A stretch of 64,000 nt of DNA from Clostridiales bacterium (GCA_016342415.1 JAEIOD010000004.1:1-64000); one strand, 5' to 3'. Shown: positions 43,722 through 54,444, numbered from the stretch's first letter. Notes: generated from the sequence alone by a model not told the origin. Made by a program: numbers and translations.

Positions 43722-44599
43722 GACTTATACCTCCTATGCTCCTCTAAAGCATTCATAAAGTAAACATATGACTCATAACGACTCCGACTGATTTCTCCAG
43801 CGTCTACCGCCAGTTTGACTGAGCATTTAGGTTCATTAAGGTGTTTACAGTTATTGAACTTACAATTCGAAACATATGATTTGAACTCTATAAAGCATCC
43901 TGACAATTCTTCCATTTCGATTTCATTGATATCCATAGATGTAAATCCAGGCGTATCCACAACCATACCGCCTGACTCAAGTGCTAATAACTCACTGTGT
44001 CTTGTTGTATGTTTACCTCTTGAAATCTTTTTACTGAGTTCACCAACTTCTAAGTTAATACTTTCTTGTATTTCATTTAATAAAGAAGATTTACCTACAC
44101 CGGATGGTCCAGCAAATACAGAAATTTCATCTTTTAACACTGCCTTTAAAGCCTCAATTTCAATATGATTGGTTGCACTTGTCGGAATAACTTGATAACC
44201 TGCTTTTATATAAATAGCTTCTAACTCTTTTATATATGTCGCCTGATCTAAGTCAACCTTGTTAAAACATAAAACTACCTTTAGGCCTCTATGTTCACAA
44301 ATAGCGAGTAACTTATCCAGCAAATTAACATTTGGATCTGGTTGAGCAACTGCAAATACCACTATGGCTTGAGTGACATTGGCTACAGGCGGTCTGATAA
44401 GTTCAATAGTTCTATCAAAGACTTCCTCTACTCGACCTTTCGTCGGATCAGCTTCATCAATTGATATTTCTACCTTATCACCTACCAAAGGGGAAATGTT
44501 TCTCTTTTTAAAGATCCCTCTAGCACGACATTCTATAACCTCTTTGCCAATATTTACATAGTAAAATCCAGCAATCGCTTTCATTATTATTCCTCGCAT
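43715..44599 (-). CDS. rsgA: Ribosome small subunit GTPase RsgA
   Basis: A 294-residue circularly permuted GTPase. The N-terminal OB fold (FKKRNISPLVGDKVEISI) is followed by the G4 motif LCFNKVDL, then P-loop GPSGVGKSSLLNEI, DTPGF, and a C-terminal zinc knuckle (CKFNNCKHLNEPKC). RsgA checks late 30S maturation. ATG at 44599 follows AGGAGG and gives MRGIIMKAIAGFYYV, which lines up with other RsgA starts; a second ATG 15 bases in is possible. It lies after the PASTA kinase gene, which phosphorylates RsgA in Bacillus. Confidence 0.95.
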   Translation of the reverse strand: MRGIIMKAIAGFYYVNIGKEVIECRARGIFKKRNISPLVGDKVEISIDEADPTKGRVEEVFDRTIELIRPPVANVTQAIVVFAVAQPDPNVNLLDKLLAICEHRGLKVVLCFNKVDLDQATYIKELEAIYIKAGYQVIPTSATNHIEIEALKAVLKDEISVFAGPSGVGKSSLLNEIQESINLEVGELSKKISRGKHTTRHSELLALESGGMVVDTPGFTSMDINEIEMEELSGCFIEFKSYVSNCKFNNCKHLNEPKCSVKLAVDAGEISRSRYESYVYFMNALEEHRRYKSW

Positions 44600-44635
44600 T
44601 ATACCTCCTAGCACAACGCATCTATTGTATAATTT

Positions 44636-46618
44636 TTAGTTTGAAAAGTCAACTGATATAGAGTTCAATAAGATATCATTTACAAAGAAACTAAGTGTAC
44701 CTTTACCAGATGCAGTTACTTCTACTGGAATCCCCCCAGTTTCAACATCAACAGGATGTATTTGATTGTGAATAACTGAAGTAATACCATCTTTTTCAAA
44801 CAATACTTTAACAGTAACATCCTGACCTATAAAATCAGCAGCAACTAAGTTGTACTTCTTTGTTGTTTCCACATTTGGATCTGTCACTTCATCCGTACCT
44901 TCTTCAGGATCTTCTTCCTCTCCAGTACCAAGTGAAATGACAATACTGATCATCGCTTCTAAATCAACTTCTGTACCTTCAGCAACACTTTGGGTAATAA
45001 CATGGTCTTTCTCTATCGTCGGATGGTTTTCATAAGTGATATCATCTACTTCTAAACCAATATCCAGTATTCTTTTTTGAGCTTCTTCCAATGTTAAATC
45101 GGTTAATCTAGGAACGATAATCAAATTATACTCCGGTCCCAAACTCACCACGACATTGATGACAGCATCATCATTAGCTTCTGTTCCAGGAGCTGGATCT
45201 TGCGATAAAATAAAGCCTTTGTCAATATCGTCATTGACATAGTCCACAGCACCTAAATCAAACTTGGAATTTTGTAATTCCACTTCAGCATCTGCCAATT
45301 GTTTTTGTATCAGATTCGGTATAACAGCCAACGTAGAACCTTCTGATGGAAATAACGTTACTTTGTAAGTTGGTCGTAGTTTAGTACCCGCTGCAGGCGA
45401 TTGACTAGAAACGCTGCCAGATGGCACAGCATTGTTCTTTTCACTTGAACCAATTAACACTTCATGTCCAATGGCTTCCAAAGTCGACGTGGCCTCTTCA
45501 ATTGTCATACCCACAACATTTGTCATTTCAACAAAATCCGGTTCAGTGACTTTATCAGGTTCTAAACGAGTAAAAACAAATATAACAAATACCATAATAA
45601 AGGCCAATAAGACCACACCTATCATCGCTACTATATTTTTATTTTGCTTTTTCACCGGGCTTTTGCTTGATGGTTTCTTCGTTGTTTTCTTAGTCATTGT
45701 TCTATTCTCACCCTTTTTTATGTCGTAAGCTTCCAAACTTGGTAACTTTTGAGTCGCATCATCTGCATCAAAATCATAAAAAGCTACATTTTCCTTAGGA
45801 TTATTAATAATCTTATCCAGGTCATCAATCAATTCTCTTGCATTTTGATATCTCTGATTCACATTCTTCAGAAGACTTCTTATCACAATGCTTTCAAGTC
45901 CTTTATGAAACATACTGTTAATTTCAGTTGGTGCAACAATATCATCTTTCATATGTTTCAAAGCGATTTCTACTGCTGTATCACCTTCAAAAGGTACTTT
46001 TCTAGTCGCCATTTCATACATCAAAACACCTAGTGAATAAAGATCTGTTCGTTCATCTACATTTCTACCACGCGCTTGTTCCGGAGATGAATATCTAACT
46101 GAACCAATTGCCTCACTTGAATAAGATGTTGTTGTTTCTGATATAGCGCTGGCAATACCAAAGTCAGCCACTTTCAAAGTTCCCTCTTTTGAAACCAATA
46201 TGTTATGCGGCTTAATATCTCTATGAATAATCTGGTTGCTGTGTGCATGTTCTAATGCGAGTGCAATCTGTTTAGAAAAATCCGCAATTTTTTCATTGGT
46301 CAAAAAACCTTCGTAATTTGCGATATACTCCTTTAAAGTTTCACCAGGCACCAACTCCATAACGATGTAAGGAATATCATCCTCAGAGCCAACATCATAG
46401 ATATTTACTATGTTTTGATGGGATAAACTTGCAGCAGCTTGTGCTTCTTTCCTGAATTTATCTAAAAACTCCTGATCCTGTACATATTCGCCCTTGAGTA
46501 TTTTCACAGCAACGTTTCTATTGAGCAAATGACATTTTGCCTTATAAACGATAGCCATGCCACCCGTTCCTACTTTTTCAAGTAATTCGTATCTACTTCC
46601 CAATATTTTACCTATCAT
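44636..46618 (-). CDS. prkC: PASTA-domain Ser/Thr kinase PrkC
   Basis: A 660-residue membrane kinase. The kinase domain (1-270) has GTGGMAIVY (17-25), Lys39, HRDIKPHN (132-139) and DFGIA, with activation-loop Ser/Thr residues near AISETTTSYSSEAIGSVRYS. One membrane segment spans about 332-355. Three PASTA modules follow, then a C-terminal beta-rich domain. The PASTA part senses muropeptides or lipid II; targets in other Firmicutes include translation and wall factors. It forms a pair with the phosphatase gene upstream. Confidence 0.96.
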   Translation of the reverse strand: MIGKILGSRYELLEKVGTGGMAIVYKAKCHLLNRNVAVKILKGEYVQDQEFLDKFRKEAQAAASLSHQNIVNIYDVGSEDDIPYIVMELVPGETLKEYIANYEGFLTNEKIADFSKQIALALEHAHSNQIIHRDIKPHNILVSKEGTLKVADFGIASAISETTTSYSSEAIGSVRYSSPEQARGRNVDERTDLYSLGVLMYEMATRKVPFEGDTAVEIALKHMKDDIVAPTEINSMFHKGLESIVIRSLLKNVNQRYQNARELIDDLDKIINNPKENVAFYDFDADDATQKLPSLEAYDIKKGENRTMTKKTTKKPSSKSPVKKQNKNIVAMIGVVLLAFIMVFVIFVFTRLEPDKVTEPDFVEMTNVVGMTIEEATSTLEAIGHEVLIGSSEKNNAVPSGSVSSQSPAAGTKLRPTYKVTLFPSEGSTLAVIPNLIQKQLADAEVELQNSKFDLGAVDYVNDDIDKGFILSQDPAPGTEANDDAVINVVVSLGPEYNLIIVPRLTDLTLEEAQKRILDIGLEVDDITYENHPTIEKDHVITQSVAEGTEVDLEAMISIVISLGTGEEEDPEEGTDEVTDPNVETTKKYNLVAADFIGQDVTVKVLFEKDGITSVIHNQIHPVDVETGGIPVEVTASGKGTLSFFVNDILLNSISVDFSN

Positions 46619-46630
46619 GATTCACCTCTT

Positions 46631-47353
46631 CTAATACTCTTTCGTCAATGAAAGAAGAATCACTGAAATATTATCAGTGCCACCTCTCTCATTGGCCAAT
46701 TCAACTAATAAATTAACCGCTTCATTGATTTCATGAGTATTAATCGTATTTAAAATTTCTTGATCGTCAACTTTTTCAGTCAAACCATCCGAACATATTA
46801 CTATTCGTTTAATAGATCCAATGTCATAATTTGCATAATCCACTTCTACAGTAGGATCCGTTCCTATCGCTCTTGTAATCACATGACGCTTAGGATGAGT
46901 TTTAGCTTCTTCTTTAGTAATTTCACCACTTGCAACAAGATTCTCAACCAGCGAGTGATCTGTTGTGATTTGATTCACACCTTTTTCATTAACAAAGTAT
47001 ATTCTCGAATCACCTACGTGACCCAAATGAATCTTATCCCCTTGTAATAAAACCATAGAACATGTCGTACCCATACCTCGATACTCAGTATTATCCAATG
47101 ATTTCAGGTAAATTTGCTTGTTGGCTTCAACAATAGATTGACGAATGCAATCTTCAAAATCTCCTGTTTCTATATGGCTTCTTATATAAGCTTCAATAGT
47201 TTCTACAGCAGTTTGACTCGCTATTTCGCCAGCTAAGTGGCCACCCATTCCGTCTGCAACGATGTAACACTTCAAATCGTCACATAATTTTACCGCATCT
47301 TGATTGTTGGTTCTTTTTTTACCTACGTCAGTTTTGTAAGCAACATGGAACAT
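46631..47353 (-). CDS. prpC: PP2C-type protein phosphatase PrpC/Stp
   Basis: A 240-residue metal-dependent phosphatase. NNQDAV, VADGMGGHLAGEIAS, GHVGDSRIYF, SDGLTEKVDD and RGGTDNISVILL supply the metal-binding aspartates. It reverses PrkC phosphorylation. ATG at 47353 is preferred over an upstream GTG, which is part of the GAGGTG ribosome site. rlmN, commonly found between rsmB and prpC, is missing; only eight bases separate the genes. Confidence 0.95.
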   Translation of the reverse strand: MFHVAYKTDVGKKRTNNQDAVKLCDDLKCYIVADGMGGHLAGEIASQTAVETIEAYIRSHIETGDFEDCIRQSIVEANKQIYLKSLDNTEYRGMGTTCSMVLLQGDKIHLGHVGDSRIYFVNEKGVNQITTDHSLVENLVASGEITKEEAKTHPKRHVITRAIGTDPTVEVDYANYDIGSIKRIVICSDGLTEKVDDQEILNTINTHEINEAVNLLVELANERGGTDNISVILLSLTKEY

Positions 47354-47361
47354 AAACACCT

Positions 47362-48663
47362 CTATTTTCTCAACAATTTACAACAGTAGAAACCATCTGT
47401 TTCATCAACATTTGGATACAACTGCAAATCTTTGTCCTCGTTTATAGGGAGTATCTCAAAGTCTGTATGCGACTTTAAGAATGCTTCTACCATCAACCGG
47501 TTCTCACTTGGTTCAATGGTACATGTACTATAAACAAGAACACCCCCTTGTTTTATATACTTAGATGCTTGATCTAATATAGTCATTTGTATGTCATTTA
47601 ATGCTAAAATGTCCGCTTCAGTTTTCTGATACTTTATATCAGGTTTTCTACGGATGATACCCAAACCTGAACATGGTGCATCAACAAGCACTTTATCAAA
47701 CTTGTCTACAAAAGATTCATTGAAAACTGTTGCATCATTTTCAAACAATCTGATATTGTTAAGCTTTAATCTCTTGATATTTTCTTTAACCAAGTCTAAC
47801 TTTTTCTCAGTAATATCACAAGCATACACCTGTCCCTTATTCTCCATCAATTGGCTGATATGAGTCGTTTTACCGCCTGGAGCAGCACATAAATCAAGTA
47901 TATATTCTCCAGCTTTGGGATCGAGTATACGACTGACCATCATCGAACTTTCGTCTTGAATCGTAAAATACCCCAATCCGAATTCCGGAATTTGATCAAT
48001 ACTTAAACTACCTAGACTTGTAATAATTATACCTTCTTCTACTATATCACTTTTTTTGCATTCCAGTCCTGAAGATTTTAGTTTTGTCATTAAATCTTCA
48101 CGATTTATTAATAAAGTATTCGTACGCAGTACCAAATGTGGTGTTTCATTGTTCGCTTTTAATAAATCTTCCGTAAAAGATAAACCATATACTGCTAACC
48201 ATCTGTCCACCATCCATAAAGGATGTGAATATTGAATAGATAATCTTTCGTTATCCGCTTTAGGTAATTCGACCGTCTCTAAATTACGAATCATATTTCT
48301 TAGAATACCATTTACAAATCCAGAATGTCTCTTGTTAACTTTCTTGGTTAATTTAACAGCTTCATCAACAACTGCCGAGTTGGGAACTTTTGTTAAATAG
48401 ATGATTTGATATGCACTCATTCTTAAAATATTAAGAATTTCCGGTTCGATTTTCTTCAGACGTATGCTGGAAAACTTTCTAACCACATAATCTAAATACA
48501 TTCTGTTTTCTACTACACCATATACTATTTTACTGATGAATCCCATATCTCTTGATTCGATGTCTTCTCTTTTCTGAATCTCTTGAATCAGTTTATTCGT
48601 AAATTTGTTGTTATCGATTTCATTAAGTGTCTCTAAGACAACTTTTCTTGCATTTACTTTCAT
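47362..48663 (-). CDS. rsmB: 16S rRNA (cytosine967-C5)-methyltransferase RsmB
   Basis: A 433-residue enzyme. An N-terminal NusB-like RNA-binding domain (1-140) is followed by the methyltransferase: LDLCAAPGGKTTHISQLM, DAPCSGLGIIRRKPDIK (one catalytic Cys) and VYSTCTIEPSENRLMVEAFL (the second). It methylates C967 of 16S rRNA. ATG at 48663 has AAAGGAGC upstream. Confidence 0.95.
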   Translation of the reverse strand: MKVNARKVVLETLNEIDNNKFTNKLIQEIQKREDIESRDMGFISKIVYGVVENRMYLDYVVRKFSSIRLKKIEPEILNILRMSAYQIIYLTKVPNSAVVDEAVKLTKKVNKRHSGFVNGILRNMIRNLETVELPKADNERLSIQYSHPLWMVDRWLAVYGLSFTEDLLKANNETPHLVLRTNTLLINREDLMTKLKSSGLECKKSDIVEEGIIITSLGSLSIDQIPEFGLGYFTIQDESSMMVSRILDPKAGEYILDLCAAPGGKTTHISQLMENKGQVYACDITEKKLDLVKENIKRLKLNNIRLFENDATVFNESFVDKFDKVLVDAPCSGLGIIRRKPDIKYQKTEADILALNDIQMTILDQASKYIKQGGVLVYSTCTIEPSENRLMVEAFLKSHTDFEILPINEDKDLQLYPNVDETDGFYCCKLLRK

Positions 48664-48709
48664 ATTGCTCCTTTTCTTAAACGCGACAAAAGGTAGATAT
48701 AATCTACCC

Positions 48710-49399
48710 TTAATCTCTGCTATTTCTTAATACAATTAATCTTACAACAGATAACAACGCCGATAACATGGCTGCAACATATGTTAAAGCGGCTGCATTC
48801 AGCACTTTCTTAGTACCCACCATATCTTCCTCGTAAACCATGCCATAATCAGTTAACATTTCAATCGCTCTATGACTTGCATTAAATTCAACCGGTAATG
48901 TGACCACGTGAAATAGTGTAATCATGATATAAGCGATGATACCCAAGTCTAATAAGATCAAGCCCCCCGAGCTAGCAAGGAGTAAACCACCCAAAACTAA
49001 AAACGGAGACAATTTAGTTGCTATGTTGGTTGCCGGTACTATTGTAGATCTGATATTCAAAGGTGCATATCCCTCACTATGTTGTACAGCATGACCACAT
49101 TCATGTGCCGCAATACTGGCAGCTGATATACTCGCTTGATCAAACACATGAGGTGATAACGTCACAGCTTCACTTCTTGGATCGTAATGGTCTGATAATT
49201 TACCTTGACCCCTTACAACCTGTACATGAGATAAACCATTTCGTCTAAGGATTTCCTTAGCCACATCAGCTCCGGTTAAACCCGTTGCATTTCTAACTTT
49301 TGCATATTTATTGTAATTTGCCTTGACTCTACTCTGTGCATAAAACGCAAAGATCATCGCAGGAATTAATATCCAAATTGTTGAATAACCATAATACAT
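48710..49399 (-). CDS. Membrane zinc metallopeptidase YugP
   Basis: A 229-residue membrane protein with segments at the N-terminus and in the C-terminal half. The zinc-binding motif HECGHAVQH (about 98-106) is complete. YugP-family proteins commonly lie between fmt and rsmB in Clostridia. They are assumed to be membrane peptidases; substrates are unknown. ATG at 49399 follows TAGGAGAG, four bases after fmt. Confidence 0.9.
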   Translation of the reverse strand: MYYGYSTIWILIPAMIFAFYAQSRVKANYNKYAKVRNATGLTGADVAKEILRRNGLSHVQVVRGQGKLSDHYDPRSEAVTLSPHVFDQASISAASIAAHECGHAVQHSEGYAPLNIRSTIVPATNIATKLSPFLVLGGLLLASSGGLILLDLGIIAYIMITLFHVVTLPVEFNASHRAIEMLTDYGMVYEEDMVGTKKVLNAAALTYVAAMLSALLSVVRLIVLRNSRD

Positions 49400-49403
49400 T
49401 GTA

Positions 49404-50333
49404 TCACTCTCCTAATTGTATACCTGTTTCAATTGTATTACCTAAAATATATTGAGAAACAGTCATTCGTTTTTTGTTTGGCATTTGTATTTCTTTTAAT
49501 AACAATTGCTTGTCATGACAATTCACAACTATACCTTCACCTGATACAGAAACAACTTCCCCAGCTTTCCCTGTAGAGTTTGATTCCAATATTTCAGTCA
49601 TAAAAACTTTCATTTTTTCGCCATGAATCATTGTAGTCGCCACAGGCCAAGGATTAAATCCTCTAATCAAATTATGAATTTCAAATGCTGATTTGTTCCA
49701 ATCGATAACAGCCATTTCCTTATCCATCAACGGGGCATAAGTCGATTCCTCATCTATCTGAGGCGTTCTGTTAACAATCCCGTTTTGAATGTCAAGAACA
49801 GTCTTCATAATCACTTCGCCACCTTTTGAAGATAAGGCGTCGTGCAGCATGCCAGCCGTCATATCCATAGGAATATCCACCGTGATCTTGTCGATCATAT
49901 CTCCAGCATCCAGCTTCCTGACCATGTACTGCGTTGTAACACCCGATACAGCATCACCATTAACGATAGCGAAGTTAATCGGTGCTGCACCACGAAGTTT
50001 CGGCAACAGCGATGCATGAACATTGATACAACCCATTTTAGGAATATCAAGTATCTCCTGAGAAAGAAGCTGTCCATAAGCAACCACCACAATCAAGTCA
50101 GGTGCCAATGCTTTTAGAACATCGATATCATCACTTTTCTTTATTTTTTCTGGTTGATAAACCGGAATATCATATTTTAAAGCATGTTCTTTCACAGCGC
50201 TCATAGCAAGTTTTTTGCCACGCCCCTTCGGTCTATCCGGTTGGGTAAAAACAGCAGACACTTCAAAGTTTTGAATCAAAACCTCTAAACAAGGTACCGC
50301 AAACTCAGGTGTACCCATAAATACAATTTTCAT
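49404..50333 (-). CDS. fmt: Methionyl-tRNA formyltransferase
   Basis: A 309-residue enzyme beginning MKIVFMGTPEFAVPCLEVLI. The catalytic core is INVHASLLPKLRGAAPI, with downstream DAGDMI. It formylates initiator Met-tRNA with 10-formyl-tetrahydrofolate. The ATG shares its A with the def stop (TAATG), so def and fmt are translationally coupled. Confidence 0.97.
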   Translation of the reverse strand: MKIVFMGTPEFAVPCLEVLIQNFEVSAVFTQPDRPKGRGKKLAMSAVKEHALKYDIPVYQPEKIKKSDDIDVLKALAPDLIVVVAYGQLLSQEILDIPKMGCINVHASLLPKLRGAAPINFAIVNGDAVSGVTTQYMVRKLDAGDMIDKITVDIPMDMTAGMLHDALSSKGGEVIMKTVLDIQNGIVNRTPQIDEESTYAPLMDKEMAVIDWNKSAFEIHNLIRGFNPWPVATTMIHGEKMKVFMTEILESNSTGKAGEVVSVSGEGIVVNCHDKQLLLKEIQMPNKKRMTVSQYILGNTIETGIQLGE

Positions 50334-50824
50334 TATTCGCCTACCTCATTCACTTCATCTGTCTCATCAAGATCATCCGTCTCAATGACTTTATCCGTAA
50401 ATAAAACGCCATCCAAATGATCTAATTCATGACAGATTGCTCTAGACATGAGACCTTCACCTTCAAGGAAAAATTCTTCGCCTTCTAAGTTCATCGCTTT
50501 TACTTTAGTGTATGCAGGACGTTCTACATAACCCGAAACACCTGGGATACTCAAACAACCCTCAGTATCCAAATACTCACCCTTTTGATCAACGATCACA
50601 GGGTTTATCAAAACCTTAACACCTGTTTCATCATAAATATCAATGACACAGATTCTTTTTAGAATACCTATTTGAGGTGCCGCTAATCCAACACCATCGG
50701 CTTCATACATTGTTTCAATCATATCTTCAACGAGTAGTTTGATACGATCCGTTACTTCCGATACTTCTCTAGATTTTTTTCTTAGAATTGGATCTGAATC
50801 CACTCTTATTTCTCTTAAAGCCAT
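50333..50824 (-). CDS. def: Peptide deformylase
   Basis: A 163-residue metalloenzyme with the three deformylase motifs: GVGLAAPQIG, EGCLSIPG and HELDHLDG. It removes the N-formyl group from nascent proteins. The C-terminal tail is acidic. ATG at 50824 follows AGGAGG. It lies after priA and before fmt. Confidence 0.97.
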   Translation of the reverse strand: MALREIRVDSDPILRKKSREVSEVTDRIKLLVEDMIETMYEADGVGLAAPQIGILKRICVIDIYDETGVKVLINPVIVDQKGEYLDTEGCLSIPGVSGYVERPAYTKVKAMNLEGEEFFLEGEGLMSRAICHELDHLDGVLFTDKVIETDDLDETDEVNEVGE

Positions 50825-50833
50825 AAAGACCTC

Positions 50834-53251
50834 CTATAATAAACTCATGGGATTTATATTAATATTGATATAAACATCATTTCTTACTACCTTATCTTTA
50901 TGCTGAATACATACATAGTGTAATATATTTCGCATAAGAACCATATCTATTTTATCAAACTTTAAGATAATTTGCCATCTATACTTGTTATTTAATTTCT
51001 GAAATAATGCAGGATTCGGCCCTAAGATTTCAACAGCATCCGGCTTAATTCTCTTATGGATAAAACGGGTCAACTCATGACTTAAATTATGTGCTGAATC
51101 TATGGTGTTTTTTTCGGTTTCGCCAATCAAAAGAATATTTACGATCTCTGTATATGGCGGATAATTAAACAATTGTCTAACTTGTATTTCCTCATCAAAG
51201 AACTGATGATAATTCTGCGTTACTGCTGAAGTGATCGCATAATGTTCAGGCACATAGGTCTGAACAACAACCTCACCTGATTTTTCTCCTCTACCCGCTC
51301 GCCCAGCTACTTGAGTCAGCAGTTGAAACGTTTTTTCAGGTGCACGGTAATCTGGTAAATTCAAGCTCATATCAGCCGACAACGCCCCAACTAGAGTGAC
51401 GTTTTGAAAATCCAAACCTTTAGTAACCATCTGTGTCCCAATCAATATATCTATTTCAAGTCGTTCTACTTGATCAATAATTTTTTCAAGTTCACCTTTT
51501 TTACGAGTGCTTTCACTATCCAACCTGCCAATACGAGCCTCCGGAAAGAAATCATTAAGCATATGTTCTATTTTTTCTGTTCCGGCCCCAAAAAACTTAA
51601 AGTAATGACTCTCACATTCTGGACAGTATTTAGGTACTTTTAGTTGATAATCGCAATAAGAACACTTTGCCGTTTGATCTTTATGATGATAAGTAAGTGC
51701 AATATCACATCTTGGACATTTCAAGGCATAACCACACATACGGCATGAAACAAAGGTTGAAAAACCTTTTCTATTATAAAATAAAATAACTTGCTCTTTT
51801 TTTTCTAATCTTTCATGTATTTTTTCAATCAAAAGTTCTGAAAACATCGACTTGTTACCACTTAAGAGTTCTTCTCTCATATCAACAAGATGGACATGTG
51901 GCAACGGTTGCTGATTGTACCGATTCATCATTTCAAGGAGTTGGTAATCTTTATCCAAAACTCTCTGATAACTATTTAAACTCGGTGTTGCTGAAGCCAG
52001 TAACATAGGAATATTTAACAGGTCCGCTAAATACTCTGCCACTTCTACAGTATGATACTTCGGGTTGTTGTCCGATTTATAAGTGTTTTCATGTTCCTCA
52101 TCAAGAATAATCATGCCTAAATTAATACATGGTGAAAATATTGCAGATCTTGCACCAATCACAATATTCACTTCACCGTTTTGGATGGATTTATATTGGT
52201 CATAACGTTCTCCTGGCGATACTTTACTATGCATAATCGCGATTTGGTTACCAAACCGTTTGATGAACTTACCAACCATCTGAGGTGTCAAGGCAATTTC
52301 AGGCACTAAAATAATGATTTGTTGTCCCCTGTTTAAAATTTCCTCTGCCAAGGTTAAATAAACTTCTGTTTTACCGCTGCCCGTCACACCATGCAGTAAA
52401 TACTTATGTGTATGATTCAAATCTGACAGTATTTGATCAAATACGACCTTTTGATCATAATTGAGCGGATAACTCCGTTTTTGATGGTTCTTATTTAAAA
52501 TATCCGGTGCTCTGAATTTCTCAACACTGATAACAGAAACCAAACCATCTTCAACAAATTTATCCAATATTTTCTTTGTACATTTAAGTTCTCTATTCAG
52601 CATAGAAACATCACAAGACTTAACTTCATCTATAAACTCAAGAATTTTTCTTTGTTTCTTAGCGCTTTTAGACAGTTTTGTAAGGGCAGTTTCCAAATCA
52701 TCTATATTGGAACAAGCTACAGTCTTGTATTGAGTTTTCATGTCGTATTGAAAGAATTCTCTTTTGATTATCAGACCTTTTTTTATCAATGGTCGCAAAC
52801 GGTTCAACCATCCCAGCGATACAATTTCAGTTTCATCTTTATGATCTTTTAGAAAATCACAAATTTCCTGTTGAGATTTGGTTAAGCCATCATGCGCCCC
52901 CACCCACTTATAGGTTACATTTTTTATAAGTTTTGTTTTAGACGGGATAATAGTTGACAACGCCTCACTATAAGTACATAGATAGCTTGTCTTCAACCAT
53001 GATATCATCTCAACCTGTGATAAGGTTAATTGTAAATCTTTTACGATTTGATGAATCGTTTTTAATCTTTTTTGCTCAGTTGTTTCTGTTATGGACAATA
53101 CAAAAGCCTCAGTTAAATTGCTACCAATTCCAAATGGCACAATAACCTTATGACCTACTTGTATTAAATCCTCAAATTTTTCGGGTATCTTATAAGTAAA
53201 GGCCATATCAATGGCCTTTGAATGTTTTGTTAAGATGACCTGTGCATACAT
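50834..53251 (-). CDS. priA: Primosomal replication restart helicase PriA
   Basis: An 805-residue helicase. The N-terminal DNA-binding region is followed by Walker A GVTGSGKT (288-295), DEEHENTYK, a zinc-binding insert with eight cysteines (CRMCGYALKCPRCD ... CSYCDYQLKVPKYCPEC), and motif VI QVAGRAGRG. PriA reloads the replisome at repaired forks. Its ribosome site is weak. Confidence 0.96.
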   Translation of the reverse strand: MYAQVILTKHSKAIDMAFTYKIPEKFEDLIQVGHKVIVPFGIGSNLTEAFVLSITETTEQKRLKTIHQIVKDLQLTLSQVEMISWLKTSYLCTYSEALSTIIPSKTKLIKNVTYKWVGAHDGLTKSQQEICDFLKDHKDETEIVSLGWLNRLRPLIKKGLIIKREFFQYDMKTQYKTVACSNIDDLETALTKLSKSAKKQRKILEFIDEVKSCDVSMLNRELKCTKKILDKFVEDGLVSVISVEKFRAPDILNKNHQKRSYPLNYDQKVVFDQILSDLNHTHKYLLHGVTGSGKTEVYLTLAEEILNRGQQIIILVPEIALTPQMVGKFIKRFGNQIAIMHSKVSPGERYDQYKSIQNGEVNIVIGARSAIFSPCINLGMIILDEEHENTYKSDNNPKYHTVEVAEYLADLLNIPMLLASATPSLNSYQRVLDKDYQLLEMMNRYNQQPLPHVHLVDMREELLSGNKSMFSELLIEKIHERLEKKEQVILFYNRKGFSTFVSCRMCGYALKCPRCDIALTYHHKDQTAKCSYCDYQLKVPKYCPECESHYFKFFGAGTEKIEHMLNDFFPEARIGRLDSESTRKKGELEKIIDQVERLEIDILIGTQMVTKGLDFQNVTLVGALSADMSLNLPDYRAPEKTFQLLTQVAGRAGRGEKSGEVVVQTYVPEHYAITSAVTQNYHQFFDEEIQVRQLFNYPPYTEIVNILLIGETEKNTIDSAHNLSHELTRFIHKRIKPDAVEILGPNPALFQKLNNKYRWQIILKFDKIDMVLMRNILHYVCIQHKDKVVRNDVYINININPMSLL

Positions 53252-53262
53252 CGCATCACCAC

Positions 53263-54444
53263 TTACTTTATAGTTTTATCTAGTATAATTTTAGCTATAT
53301 CTTTCTTTAACATTTTATCATAGTGTTCTACAACACCATCTTTAGATATCATTGATACAATATTTGTATCACCTTTAAATCCAGCACCTTTTTGAGAAAT
53401 ATCATTACAAACAATCAAATCGAACTTTTTGGATTCTATTTTCTTTTTTGCATTTTCAATAACATTTTCCGACTCAGCAGCAAATCCTACAAAAAATTGT
53501 TTTGCCTTAATAGAACCAATGTACTTCGCTATATCTTTTGTACGTTCCAAAGCAATGCTTAACTCATCATCTGTTTTTTTCATCTTCTTATCGACATAAT
53601 GCGCTGGTTTATAATCTGCAACTGCTGCTGATTTGATAACAATATCCATTTCATCAACTCGAGATATCACCGCGTCATACATTTCTGCTGCTGAAACCAC
53701 ATCAATGGTTTCAATCCCTGATATCTTCTCTAGGTTGACAGGACCCGAAACCAGCGTCACATCAGCACCGCGATTTCTAGCTTCCTCGGCAATGGCATAA
53801 CCCATTTTTCCAGACGAATGATTGGTAATGTATCTTACCGGGTCAATCGCTTCTTGTGTTGGACCTGCCGTTATTAAAATCTTTTTACCTTCTAAATCTC
53901 TATTGACCATCGCATTTGTAATCGTTTCTACAATACGTTCCGGCGAGGCAAGTTTACCCATGCCTAAATCACCACAAGCCAATCTACCTGAATCCGGTTC
54001 AATAAAATGATACCCTAGAGATTTCAAATCTTCCATATTTCTTTGTACAACAGCATTGGTATACATCCCGGTATTCATTGCAGGTGCAATCCATACAGGT
54101 GCTTTTGTAGCCATCACTACAGTGCTGACCATATCATCTGCTATACCATGAGCCATCTTACCGATAATATTTGCAGTGGCAGGTGCTACCAAAAATAAAT
54201 CTGCTCTTTGTGCAATGGCGATATGTTCAACTTCCCACGTTCTTGGCTCTTCAAACATATCAACAACAACATAATTGAGCGCTAGCGATTTAAATGTTAA
54301 AGGCGTTACAAATTCTGTTGCATTCTTTGTCATAAGGACTGTGATGTCAGCATTTAACTTTTTCAATCTGCTGACAACATCAACAACTTTATAAACTGCA
54401 ATACCACCTGTTACACCAATCACTATATGTTTTCCCTTTAACAT
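53263..54444 (-). CDS. coaBC: Bifunctional phosphopantothenoylcysteine decarboxylase/synthetase CoaBC
   Basis: A 393-residue fusion. The CoaC flavoprotein half (1-180; GVTGGIAVYKVVDVVSRL, PAMNTGMYTN, and a catalytic Cys in ACGDLGMGKLA) is followed by the CoaB half (from about 190; ITAGPTQEAIDPVRYITNHS, SGKMGYAIAEEA). Together they make 4'-phosphopantetheine for CoA and ACP. ATG at 54444 is chosen because AGGAG lies six bases upstream and MLKGKHIVIG is a normal start. Confidence 0.95.
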   Translation of the reverse strand: MLKGKHIVIGVTGGIAVYKVVDVVSRLKKLNADITVLMTKNATEFVTPLTFKSLALNYVVVDMFEEPRTWEVEHIAIAQRADLFLVAPATANIIGKMAHGIADDMVSTVVMATKAPVWIAPAMNTGMYTNAVVQRNMEDLKSLGYHFIEPDSGRLACGDLGMGKLASPERIVETITNAMVNRDLEGKKILITAGPTQEAIDPVRYITNHSSGKMGYAIAEEARNRGADVTLVSGPVNLEKISGIETIDVVSAAEMYDAVISRVDEMDIVIKSAAVADYKPAHYVDKKMKKTDDELSIALERTKDIAKYIGSIKAKQFFVGFAAESENVIENAKKKIESKKFDLIVCNDISQKGAGFKGDTNIVSMISKDGVVEHYDKMLKKDIAKIILDKTIK